From Sporobolomyces roseus (Eukaryota; Basidiomycota; Microbotryomycetes; Sporidiobolales; Sporidiobolaceae): a DNA stretch of 64,000 nucleotides. Position 1 is the first letter of the stretch; each line of letters starts with the position of its first letter. Below the pieces are notes generated by a model. It searched no databases, was not told the origin of the DNA, and worked only from the letters and a program-made list of their open reading frames with translations. The translations under genes were made by a program, and so were the position numbers. The stretch is from the NCBI GenBank assembly GCA_016617785.1, contig JADILM010000003.1, positions 1 through 64,000 on the forward strand, read 5' to 3'. Shown here piece by piece: positions 10,828-22,513 of this stretch.

Positions 10828-13800
10828 TCACAGACGATCTTTTCGGCAGTAAACCAAGAAGTAAGCGTTCGTGTCGCTGGCTGTCATAGCGAACGGGCAC
10901 AGGAGAGAAGAATTCGTGAGCAAAAGGCACGCCGAGGAAAAGGACAAAACGTGAACTTACTGGTTTCTCGGAAGACCTCTTCTCGATTGACTCCAGTAAT
11001 GACAGCATCGTTGTCTGGTCGGAGCAGAAATTGATGAGCTTTCTCCACTTGAGAAACGAACGCGCGGTAGGAAAGGAGAACATACATTTGAGCCAACGTT
11101 TCGGATCACGACTGTCTCGTTGGTAAATGAAGTAATGACCTGAAGAAGCGGTACCTGTAGACAGTACTCGTAGAGCATCAGTCTTTGAAGGGACAGTGAC
11201 ATGCAACAGAAGGAAAGAGAACGACGGACCTCGATGAATGAAAACGGCGCAAATCTCGTAACTGTCGTGATCTCCACTCTTCCAAACCATCTCTATTTCT
11301 TGTCTGATCTCTCCGACTCGTCTTCGTAGCATCGAGATATCGTTCTCGAGCGCTTGAGCTTCGAGAGCGGTGTCGTCTGCGAGGGAAGGTTCTAGAAGAT
11401 CGCCTAGTTCTGAAGAAACGCTGCCGAAGTGACCGAGAGCGTTTTTCAGCTGCTGAGCCTGGTTCACGTTCTACGCAGTATGATAAGGAGGGTGTATGTC
11501 AGCATTTGAGCTCAAGCTCGACAGCATCGATAGTGAGGGAGAAATGCGGACCTGTTCAAGTTTCGCCAACCTCGTTCGAGTCTTCTCGAGCAGCGATCTC
11601 AATTCGTTCGTCCTCTGCTTCTTTCCTAATCCGATTTCATCTCCAGCATCCACTTCGACATATCTTCCGAGATTCACTTCCTCCGGAAACTTGAGATGAG
11701 CGTTGCTCTTGAAGATTCGACCCTTCTCTCGATCGTACTGGACACGCTGGAGTTGGATCTGAAGTACCGGCGGGAGATCGAGAAGAGTAACCGAGCGTCT
11801 CGCAGATTGACCTTCAATCTCAACTATCGAGTCGTCGAACACCGAGTCGAGTCCGTCGTAAATGTCGCGATCGAAAGAAGTCGGCGGAACGTCGACCAAG
11901 AGGGAGAAGAATGGATCATCTCGAGTACGAACTGGTTCAGAGATAGATGAGGGATCGTCAAAGACGAGTTTCTGACGATTCTTGCCATAGAAAGTTCTGT
12001 CGAAAACGGCGAGAAACAGATTTAGCTCTTCAGTCGACCAGATTCGTGAATGAGGAAAACACTTGTACGAACCTTTTGAGCAGAGTTTCGGTAGATTCGT
12101 CCTTTCCTTTGATCACGTGAGCTTGTAGAGCGGCTTCAATCTGGAACATAACGTTGTCCATGCATTCTGTGACATCGTTCTGACGACCGAATGCCATGTA
12201 GTTGGAGACCTCAGCTTCGAGCTCTTCTCGTTTCGTCTGTTTCCGTTGTGGAAGGGTAGGACGTGGAGGAAGAGGAGGGGGAGGAGTCGAGATAGTTCCG
12301 GAAGTTGAACTCGACTTGTCCACGTCGAGTGTAGCGACGGGAACTGGAGAAGCTGCCGACTGACTTGTCGATTCTGTGGTGAGAGGTTCGTCGACTGAGC
12401 GTCCGCGTTTGGCGAAACGTTCACTAGGATCCGTGTTTGAAGAGGAAGTTGTGCGGGAAAGACGCGGTGCAGACGAAGCTTCTGCCATTTCGGCATCATC
12501 CATGGTCGTCGACTGATCCGCTGTTGATACGGGTTCGACAGACAACGGCATCTCTTCGTCCTTCTCCTCCATCCTTCTCTTTCCGAGGACTGTTGGAGAG
12601 GCCTTCTTGGAGACTCGCCGTTGTTGTTCGTGGCTCTCGTTCTTGAACTGTTCGGAAGGTTCGATGATGATGATATCGTCGTCATCATCGTCGATTCCTC
12701 CTCCTCCTTTCGATTCTCGAACCTTGTCTTTCGATCCTTTCGCTGCTGTCGCCTCGGACTCCTCCTTGCTCGGTACCAATGCAAGGTAAGCTAGTTCTGT
12801 TTCCGGTGTTACTGCAGTCGAGGTCGAATGGATGAGTTGGTAGAACAAGGTTTGTAAGAGGATAACGACTGTAACGAGGCGTGAAGGATTTAGCTCCAGA
12901 TTTCGACAGCTGGAGTCGATTCAGTGGGAGTTGACTCACAGCGTTGCGAACGCTCGACTTCAGCTTTCGTGACTAATCGACCACCAACTCGAATCGGATT
13001 TGTTGAATCGTCGCTGATTTCGCCGTGAACGTTGACGAAAGCGAGAACGGCTTCTCGCAATTCTCGAACAGTGAAGAAGTACTATCGCAGCAAAGATGAA
13101 CGCGTTCGCATCAGTACCATCGGGAGGGAAGATCTTGTGGAGATGATCTCACCTGCAGAAGAGAGTTGAGATAGCATGTATTGGCGATATTTGTGAGACC
13201 GACCGGAAGATTGACGTTAACGGGGAGAGCGTTACTCGAAGCTGTGCTTGAGGCTATAAGAATCGATTGGGTTGATCAGAAGGACCCCAGAGGTGAAGGA
13301 GCGAAACTGAATGCGCACCTTCTCTGCAGACTGACAGTAGTTGTTCACTTTTCCTCTCCTCCGCAATCACCTCCAAGGCTCTACGCATCTTGTTCTTCTC
13401 GTTGTCGTCCTTCGCGTCTTCTTTCTTCAGATTGGGATACGCGAGGAATCGTCAGCCGAGCGAACAGAAAGTGCGAGAAAGACAAATAGACGAACCCTGA
13501 CTTCGTAAACCATCGCGATTGTCTCGTCGTCCATTCCACTCTCAACCTCCAAAACTTTGCAAGCTTTGTCGAGATCCATCTTCTCCATTTCAATTCCCTG
13601 CATTCCACTGTCACCTCCCAATTCCTCGGTAGGTAGTGTTTCGAGGATGGCCTGCATGTAATCGCTCTTTCTCGATTGAGTAATCGTCTTCATCGCCTCC
13701 CGAAGAACTTTCTTTCGCTCGGGATGGGTAACTTCTTCGAGACGTTTGTGGAACGCATTGATGAGATCGTCTTCGCCGAGTTGATCGGGTCGCTTGTCGG

Positions 13801-16293
13801 AGAACGGTAGACGAAGTTCGGAATAGGCGTTGTCGAGTTCAGCTCGAGTAACGGCGCATTTCGAGCGTTCGATGACGATCTTGGTGGACATAGCCTCCGA
13901 GTTACGTACATTCGCAATCTTGCAGAGCGAGTCGAAGACTACTCGACGAGTCCTTCTGCTCAGCTTGTGTGATCGATGAACGAAATAGTGAGAGAAAGAC
14001 ACTCACAATCGGCAGCTGCAGTAGGCCAGACTAGAAGCTGAGTATCGTACACCTCCACAATTGCTGCATCCTCGAGATCCGGAGTACAGCCAAGCTTCGA
14101 GTAATGCGAAGCGAGAGGGTCGAGATTCGAATCCGTCGTTGAGAGAGCGTTCGAACGTGAATTTGATACCGTCGTCCACGTCTGAGATGCGTCGATCCTT
14201 TTGACTACAAGCCGTACTCGAGGTCAGCAAAGAAACAGCGCTTCAGACTGAATCGAAAGCTCACGATGATCTCCGAGTAATGCGACGAGACGGGTTTTCG
14301 AAGGTGAAAGGCTGATCCTGGTCGCTCGCTTTGCCATCGAATCATTCGCTGGGAACATCGCAAAGACAAGTCAGACTTCGACGAGAGAACTAGACGAGAT
14401 CAGCGAGCTTACGGAATCGCTTGAAGTAGTCCTGCAACCAGATACCCAACTCCAACCACGCTCGTAACAACCTCTGCCTATTCTTCAACCCATCAAGCTC
14501 TCGTTGATCGATCGATGGAGCCGTGACAGCGCTTTCATCTGCAATGAGCGTGTAACCGAGAGTCGAGAGGAAAACGTCGTGACTGTTTGTGAACGATTGG
14601 ATATGAAAAGTCTGGTACAGCAGAGACGAAGTAGTGAGGAGACGTACGAGATGTCGTCCCAGGGCATAGCTTTCCTGAACGTTTTACCTAGAATGGGCAA
14701 CGCGCGAGTTTCGCCTTTGAAGAGTAAATCGTCCAAAGCTCTGTTTCGAAAGCAATTCGAGTCAGTTCAATCGAAACCATCATGAAGATATGATATACGA
14801 CTGACCTCCAGATGAAATTGACACTAGCAGCGCCAGCTTGTTCTGCGGTTTGACCAGGTTGAGGGTTCTCACCTCGAGTTTTCAAAAGGTTCCTCCAAAG
14901 CTCCGAGCCGAGGACCGAAGGGAAGAACTCTTGCGTTGAGAACAGGACACGTCTCTGTTTCGTTGAGACGGCACACGACAACTTGAGTGATCGAAGAGCG
15001 CGAGAGCCGCGAGGAGGAAAGTTGTAAGGTGCAGCGGTGAGGAGAGAGAGAGGGTCGGCTGGAGGTAGAGGGTACGGAAGCGGTGGCGTGAGGTCGTCGA
15101 AGAGAACTGAATGAATTGATTCGTGAACAGGGGAGTTGTCGCGATAATAGGCCAACTCTTGAAATCGCCATAATTCGACTCCTGGAATGACGTTAATCCT
15201 CGTGTCGTCCGATACTTTGGCGAATAGACACCACGATAGTGTTGCGCGGCAGAAGTAGAGGTCGGGATGAGGTCGAATCCTTCCAAGTTCCGATTGCTGA
15301 ATTGTGCGAAACCCTTTCTTCGGTACTGCCGCCTTCTCTCCCGATCCTTCTACCTCGATATCCTCCGTCTCACGATCGTTCGTCACCTCGTTGTCTTTCT
15401 CTTGCGTCGTTGAACCATCGAGATCGATCCATTCTCCCATCTGTTTGTACTTTGGATCGTCGGTCGGAGTATCGGCAATCTCAAAGTCGAAAGCTGTCGA
15501 TTTCCAGATTCCAGCTCGTCCGCCACTCTCTCCCTCTAATGCCAGTAGTCGAGGAGTCGTCCATTGCCCGTCACTGTCGCAGAAAGGCGAAGCAGAACCG
15601 TCGAAGCGTGTCGATCGAGAATCGGATACAGCAGGAAGGGAAGGAGATTCGAGATGTTCGGGGGGTGAGGCAGCGATTTGATCTGAGAGATTTTCTTGCG
15701 AGACAGAAGTGGTCTGAGGGAGAGTGATCGAAGAGGAAGAACTGGTCGATTCGATGTGGGTTGTCCAATCGTCGTCTCCCCATCCTTTCTTACTTTCGAT
15801 GACCGATACCTTCGGTTGATCTGAACGAGGAGTAGATTGGGAGGGTTGCTTCCAAGGATTAAGAGGCGGTGGACGAGGTTGTTCAGCTGAAGGAGCGGTA
15901 ATGATCTGTAACTCGTCGGCATCTTCTATATCTTCATCTCCATCCTGTAGAGTTGACCTATCTGAAGTAGTTCTTCGCTGTGTCTGAGGTCTCTGGTTGA
16001 AGTGTGAAGAGGTGCTGGAGTTTGTAGATGGGATTGACGATGAGAAGAAGTTGGAAGGAGGAACTGTCGCTATCCCTTTGGAACGAGAAGTAGAGGGTTG
16101 TTTCGGTTCTCCTTGAGGGTTCTGAGCTGGTGGAGGAGCTTGGCGAGGTGGTTGAGATGCAGCAGCGTAAGTAGATCGGGAAGGAGGAGGAGGAGAAGAG
16201 GACATGACGGGAGGACCTAGAATACACCGAGCAAGGTCAGTGAGTCACTCAAGAGTAGCTGACTTCTTTAGACTAACCTTCTGAGGGTGCCAT
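10828..16293 (-). CDS. UBP2: ubiquitin-specific protease, Ubp2 type
   Basis: A cysteine deubiquitinase of the USP family. The start is ATG at 16293; exon 1 is 16 nt long and joins to the next at GPPVMSS. The N-terminal third is Ser/Pro/Thr-rich and disordered, followed by a conserved Ubp2-type region. The Cys box reads PVGLTNIANTCYLNSLLQ around 13150-13210, interrupted right after LLQ by an intron. The middle contains FGRQNDVTECMDNV and an acidic, disordered insert, then LPPVLQIQLQRVQYDREK, which is diagnostic for Ubp2-like rather than USP7-like enzymes. The His box is GTASSGHYFIYQRD, followed by WLKYNDAVIT near 10990-11150, and the protein ends YFLVYCRKDRL. All catalytic motifs are present. 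In yeast Ubp2 counteracts Rsp5 by trimming K63-linked chains; the same role is inferred here. More than ten introns are apparent. Confidence 0.93.
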
Positions 16294-16632
16294 GGTGAAG
16301 AGGTTGAATGAGAGAAGACTTTCGCTGAATTCGCTTCCAAGTTTCGCTCAACTTTGCCTTCAACGGCTTATTATAGTTGACGATCTCTCTGCAATGAGGA
16401 CAATACGAGATCGCAGCGAGGCGCGTTCATGAGCATTTCAGTAAACGGGATCACTCTTTCGCAATCTCAATATCTTCGAAAGTAATTAGGTAGTCTTACA
16501 AAAGGGGAAAAGCTAGCTAGTTCTATTATGTGCATTCGGGAAAGCTCCCCTCAGTATAGTGTGTGACAGGGAGCCGCAAACGCTCGAGAGGCAAGGTTCA
16601 AACTCCTCAAACCCATACCTCCCTCACTGGGC
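16294..16632. other. intergenic, tandem minus genes
   Basis: A 339-bp gap between the Bor1-type gene stop and the UBP2 start. It contains a GGTTCAAAC string near 16590, but it does not fold as a tRNA T-arm. Nothing else was seen. Confidence 0.5.
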
Positions 16633-19599
16633 TCATCGCACGATGTTCAAGTCACGCATCACTCCACCCTCTCCTCCCGCTACTCCTTCATCTCGGTAAG
16701 CTTGCTCCCTCGTCTCCCTTCTCCTCAACCCTTCTTCACGTTCTCTCTCCCCCTCGTCCTTGGACCTGCCGTTTGCTTTCTCGCCTGTCTCTTCGTCTCG
16801 TTGCCTCTGCAGCTTCGTGTTACCTTCTTGACCTTCAGATTCTTCGAGTGGACCACCGATCGAAACGAGAACCGCGACAGAGTTGGCGGTTGGCGCGTCG
16901 AGCACCGAAAGTTCGAAAGGAGTGAAGTATTTCGGGAGGGTGAAGTGTCGAAGAGGGATGAGGAGAATGATGATGACAGGGAATCCGATACCGGCTGTTA
17001 TGGGAAACAAACAGAGTCAATTCCGAGACCACGAAAAGCGAATTGACAGATTCGAGAGGGAAAGGGCAAGCTCACCGATAGTTTCCGAGATGGCGATAAT
17101 CGCGGCAAAGAAAAGCCATTGAACTCCGATGAATTTGAGAATGCTTGACTTCCTGATCTCCTTCAGTGGATGGTCGGAGGGAATGAGGTTCGAGTCGCGA
17201 AGAACGTAAAGAGTCTTGTGAACGATTCCATTTCCCTCGACTGATCCCCATCCTACAACGATGAAGATTCCCGCAAACATCGCACGAGACATCAAGCCGC
17301 TGAGTACAAGTCGAAAAATCGTCAATTCCGAGGGCTCGAGTCGAGAGAAGGGGAAAGAGAGGGACGTACAAGACGACGAGAAGAGGTCGCGACATACAAC
17401 CCATGATCAGCAGTCCCATCGCAAAGTGACTGATCCTCTGCTCGACCAATCGAGTTCTCACTACTTTCATTCCTTCGTCCTTGTCTGCTTTCTCTTTCGC
17501 CTTTGAAACATTTCCTTCGAAGAATCCTCCCGCACTGAGAGGTGTAGACTTGGGTACCATCTTCGTAACACAGAGCGATTCAGTGTGTACGGGAGCTTGA
17601 GGAACGAGACCGTTGGGAGCTGGTAATCCGATCACTCCTGCGACGAAAGTCGTGCATCCCAAAAGGAAGAAGTCCTGTAGAAGGTGCACTGTCAGTGAGA
17701 GCGTGAACAAGGCAGAAGCGAGGGTCGTCGAGTCTTACCCAGTGGAAACCGGCCGGACGCTTCACTGGGAAACCTCTCGATTGTGCCATAACCGATGAAA
17801 CGTTATTCTACTCGCGCAAGCTTGACATCAGTAAGGCCCATATGATACTGTGAGGAATGCACTCAGCCTCACATCGAAGTAGAACAGAAGCGTGACGAGG
17901 AGACCGAAAGGTAAAGCGACAAAGACCCATTTGACGGGGAGATCCCAGAACGGAACTACCCAATCTCGACTATCGTCGGTGGAAGCGTCGGAGTCAGTGA
18001 GAGGAACGTGAGAGAGAGGACGCGAGATGAACGAACTCGACTGTCGGAGCGAACGACTTCGTGATTGGAAGGTACTGAATGTCCGAAGATTTGATGTAAC
18101 CGGGACTGCATTTGAGAATCGTCAGTCGGAGTAACGGTGAATTTGAAGCGAAGATATGAAGACGTACATATGTACGAAACCGGTGTAGAAGACTACGCAT
18201 GCGGCAAAAGCGTAGTCTACGAGGAATTTACGGAACCAGAAAGCTAGCGGTCCAAAATAAGATGTCAGCTCCACTCTGACGCTCAGGGAAGCACGGGAAC
18301 TCACGCCCAAAGGGTAGGGTTCCAGCACGTTCGATGAAGTAAACCGAGAGAGCGAAAAGTACGGCGACAACAACCGAAAACCAACCAGCTTGACCGGTTC
18401 CATCGTCGAACTCGTAGACAAGTAGCTCAATCCCTTTCTGAATATAAATGACTCCAACATCTGTGTGAGTCTCACTCGTCAATTCCCTTTCGAAGCCTCG
18501 AGTCGAAAAGCTGAAAAGGGCTGACAAAGTCCGAAAGTCTCGGAAGTCATATCAGTGATGAATCGAGTGTAGTCAGAGATGTTGAGCACCGCAACGATCC
18601 AATGGCTGATCGCTGACCAGCTGTGGACCGTCGAGAGAATCAGTCTCGATCCTTCATACTTCGTCGTTCATTCTGCGCTTACATGAGAACCCAGGCTTGA
18701 AATTGGAGGAAGTCGACGTCGTAGTCTTTCAAGATATCGAAGGTCGTGTAATTGAAGAGATTGATCAACTGTGAGAGAATGGGAGCGGGTCGAGATGAGA
18801 GTCTGAATTTATCGTCGCGATCAATCTTGAAGCTCAGCTTACACCGGTAACTAAGGAAGGGCGATCAAGATCTCAGGTGAGTGATCTAGAAAGCATGTTG
18901 AAGAGATAGGGGGGAACTCACCTCCAACGATCGTGAGGGGTTGAACACTGAAAAGGGCGAAAGTGAGAGCGGCGATAGCGGACGACAGGATGCCCTCGTT
19001 GACTCCGTATGCTCCCTCTGTACGAACGTACATGTCAATGATGTACGCTAGACATGGGAACAAGCTATTGAACAAACGGAGTAGTTAATTAGCGATCTTT
19101 CTCCCGAAGACATGAATCGATGAATTCGCAAGCTTCGCCGCAACTTGTCCCTCCTCGTCTCAGCGTTCATCGTTCCTCCTTCTCACTCTTCACCTCCAGT
19201 ACTACTCCAATCGACAAACGCTCCTCTCCCGGTAGTTTTGGACTGGAATAAGGTTTGTACTCACTTGAGGAAGAACATTTTGATTGTTGCACCGACGACA
19301 CGCTCATAATTCTTTGGACGAAAGCCTTCTGTCCAATCCGACAAATAGAAGGGTGCACGACGTTTGAGATCATGGTACATCCCCCTGAAAGGAGCGTATT
19401 GATACCAAATTGAGCGAGTCGACCAAGGTCTCTTCTCGGGGAGGAAGTTGAGGTCATCTTGTTTGTTTCCCTTCCCATGCGGATGAGAGGAAGGTGGTGG
19501 TAGAGTTGTCGAGGGAGTGATCGATGATGCTGAAGAACGAGAAGAATTTGAACGCCTCCTTGAAAGGTCCGGAGCCCCTTGCGAGCCAGTAGCGTTCAT
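16633..19599 (-). CDS. BOR1: Bor1-type borate/anion transporter (SLC4 family)
   Basis: A multi-pass plasma-membrane transporter of the SLC4 anion-exchanger family, most like yeast Bor1, which exports borate. The start is ATG at 19599, followed by a Ser/Thr-rich cytosolic leader and then YQYAPFRGMYHDLKRRAPFY. Family signatures in order: VRTEGAYGVNEGILSSA with FSVQPLTIVG, DYTRFITDMTSETFG, VGVIYIQKGIELLVYEF, GWGSVEGNGIVHKTLYVLRD and, near the end, FPVIIILLIPLRHFTLPKYF. The last membrane segments are followed by a charged cytoplasmic tail of about 70 residues. At least nine short introns split the membrane region. Substrate specificity is inferred from the family only; bicarbonate or other anions are possible. 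Confidence 0.92.
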
Positions 19600-20093
19600 C
19601 CTGATCTCCTACACGATGCCGTACTATACGACGAGTGGATTGGCGAATACACCGGAGCAGAAGGTTGAAAAAGTTGAACGAGAGAAAGGGGGAACCAGAA
19701 GAAGCCTCTCATCGATTTTTCGTTCCCGGTCAATTGCAAACTGACTCGATCACCTTTTTCGCCGTATATAGCAAGCGTCGACGTAATGCTTGCTTGGACG
19801 AACTGGTCGAGCAGAGTGCACGATGCACAGCTCGAAATGGACTCGAAAGACAGAAAGAATCGAAAACCGTTTTCGCTCGTACTCGACGACGAACGCCTGA
19901 CTCGTCGACGAAAGAAAGCGAGTCGAGTAGAAAGAGAGATAGTGTCCGTAATATTCCGTCAGATATAGATGCAGAGATTAACATGCCGTACAACCCGATA
20001 TAGAGAGCACAATAGAGAATAATAACAACACCAATCCAACGAAATCGCAATGTAACCTTTCGTCCGTCCATCCTAAAAGCCTTGAGAAGCAGA
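19600..20093. other. intergenic, tandem minus genes
   Basis: A 494-bp gap upstream of the Bor1-type gene and downstream of the membrane-protein gene. No coding or RNA feature was recognised. Confidence 0.5.
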
Positions 20094-21949
20094 CTAGTAT
20101 CGTCTCGGCATCTGCTGATGATCGAGACCAGCATCCAGTCCACCGTAAGGATCGTTATCGTCCTGGATCTCCTCCTCTCTCGTGCTCGCCCAATTCTTCT
20201 GTCCAGGTTGACCGTAAACGTCACTTCCCCATTCACTTCCAGCAGCGGTCGAGCTTCCCATATTCGTCACTCGTAATTGACCACGTTCGCTCTCTCCTGA
20301 ATTGGCAAGGTAGGGGCCGAGAGCAGGAATCGAAAGATGCGAGGGAGCGGGAGAATCGTATCCGTTCGTTTGATTTCGTGGGGCATTGTTGACCGGTGAG
20401 ACGAGTTGTGGTTGCTGAGAAGGAGAGTTGTAGCGATTGAAGCGAGACTGGGAAGGGGGAGCAAGGAAAGGTTCATGCGATTGAGTCGAAGAGTTTTGGT
20501 TGTTGGGTCGATAATCGAAACCAGGGAGGGGAAGAGGAGCGGGAGGAGGGACTTGACCACGAGGTTGGAAGTGAGATGGAACCGGTGGAGCGAGTTGAGA
20601 AGTCGAAGGTTCGTTTGCGACTGCCCATCCTCCATCTCGAGCTCGAGGGTCGAAGGTAGTTGCGTTGTCGCCCATGTTGGCGACAGTACTTTGACGTTGA
20701 GGTGGAGCGATTCTCGAGGCTGCCATAACCCCAGATCCAGCTCCGACTCCTGCGAATCCGGCGTCGACCGCAGGTTCTTGCCTTCTCGCAGGAGGAGGGG
20801 TCGATTCCGAGACGGGAGGAGCTACCCAAGTATTGCGATAGTAGGCATCCTGTTCATCTGCTGGGCGGAACTTCCCACTCTTGCGTTGATTCGCTTCGTT
20901 TCCTCCTCCTCCGTTTCGTTCGTAAGCTGATACTCCTCCAGCTAAAGCAGCTCCGGCACCAGCTCCAACGAACTTCCTTGATAATCGACCAGTGTTGCCG
21001 TTCTGAGGAGTAGTCGAAGCCATTCCACCAACTGGATCCCAACGATTTCCGACTGGTTCCTTCTCTTCGAACTCTCCACTTGCGTGCCCGTTCCCTCCCG
21101 ATCCAGCTCCCACGAGGAACGGAGGAGGATCTCTCCACTCGTCCTCGTGCTTGCCGCTTCGTCGTTTCCTTGCGCAACAGCACCAAAACAATAAACCCAA
21201 GAGAATGATCGCTCCGACTCCTCCACCTACAGCACCCCCAATGATAGCCGAGAGATTCGAAGGAGATGCTGAAGAACTGGAAGCGTTCGAGTTGGAAGAA
21301 GGCAGGAGACCGGTCGAAGAAGTGGATGAGGAAATTGACGAAGAGGAAGAAGCGGAAGTGGTTTGGGTTGAACTGGTGATCAAGGAAGAACTCGATATCG
21401 TCGATGAGGAGGTGGGGATCGTCGAGGTCGTACTAGTAGTCGAGGAAAGGGAGCTTGTAGTTGATGAACTGGTCGAGGCAGGGAGGGAGGAAGAACTCGT
21501 GGTTGTCGGAAGAGGAGCGGCACATGAATTGAGAATGGTCGATACGGGAACCGAGGTGACTACTAAACTCGTTTCGGTGACAGTGAGAGCTTCTGTCGTC
21601 GTTCTGTCAAAGTTGTGAAGTTTGGTCAGCTGAGCGCCCTCGATTTGAATTGAAAATAAATTGCGAGGAGAAACGTACATTGTTGCACCGAGGACAGTCG
21701 TGAGGACTGGATCTATCCTACCATTTGGTCGAGTAATAAAGGATGTAGCGACAGTCTCCGCCTGCAAGAAAGAGAGAGGAAAGGGGTTGATGAGTTTTCG
21801 AGACGAAAGAGGCAAGAGGGAGTTGAACGCACTGCAGGATCAACGAGTACATAAGTAGTCGAACCAGATTCTGTAGGAACTAGTGAAGTGATAGTAGTAG
21901 TCTCAAAGACTGTCGAGATTGGAGTAGTTTGACAAGGAGGAGCTGCCAT
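20094..21949 (-). CDS. Ser/Thr-rich single-pass membrane protein
   Basis: Three exons starting at ATG 21949 and ending at 20094. The N-terminal half is Thr/Ser/Val-rich (for example TTYVLVDPA and TVTETSLVVTSVPVS), then becomes an almost pure Ser/Thr mucin-like stalk likely to be O-mannosylated. One transmembrane helix follows (AIIGGAVGGGVGAIILLGLL), flanked by a Cys-rich, basic stop-transfer WCCCARKRR. The cytoplasmic tail of about 330 residues is Gly/Pro/Gln/Asn-rich. The layout resembles fungal cell-wall stress sensors (Mid2/Wsc type) or other surface glycoproteins, but I see no WSC or other named domain. The N terminus MAAPPCQTT is not an obvious signal peptide, so either the start lies upstream or insertion relies on the internal helix. 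Confidence 0.78.
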
Positions 21950-22513
21950 GTTTTGAAGAACCTGGGGTCAATCAATTTTACGGTTGAATGATTCCGCTTA
22001 TACTGAGCTGATTTCGTATTCTCCTTGCGTCCGTCTTGTGGAGTCGGGACTGAGCAAAGTGAGTGTAGGAGGGAGAGAGCAAGAGAAGGGGAAACCCGCC
22101 GTCTCCTTTCGAAATGGAAAAAGGGGGTCTCAGAGGCTTGCTCTCGGCGGTGCTGGTAATAAAATCCTCGCTCTTCCTACCACACTCTCCTTTCGTAAAA
22201 GTTGATCAAGACCCCCTTTTGAACTCCCTTGCGAACTTTGAGCAAAGGTCTCAGAAATTCAATTCTTCGAGTTGAGGATCGACTCGGACGTTTGGTCTCC
22301 TTCTCTTGCATACCATCACTCTCATGCTCTGGGAAGCATTCCTCTGATCTCGCTTCAAAAATTCGTCCTATAGGAATGCGAGACTCCCCGCTCAGGCCTC
22401 GTTTTTGATCTCTCCTGAGAAAAGATTCCTCTCTCTGTCTGTTTCTTCGCACTCCGAACAAAGCTACGACTCTACTCAGCAGCTCTACAGACCGTACTCT
22501 GAGCTATAGGGCT
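21950..22513. promoter_or_regulatory. divergent intergenic region
   Basis: 564 bp between the membrane-protein start (minus) and PIF1 (plus), which must contain both promoters. No specific site was recognised. Confidence 0.5.

Noticed and set aside
16580..16605. GGTTCAAAC string that could be a tRNA B box
   Set aside because: The flanking bases do not pair as a T stem, and no A box or acceptor stem is found at the expected distance.
21151..21618. Glu/Val-rich plus-strand open frame opposite the mucin-like gene
   Set aside because: It is the antisense reading of the Ser/Thr-rich stalk; composition is fully explained by the real gene.
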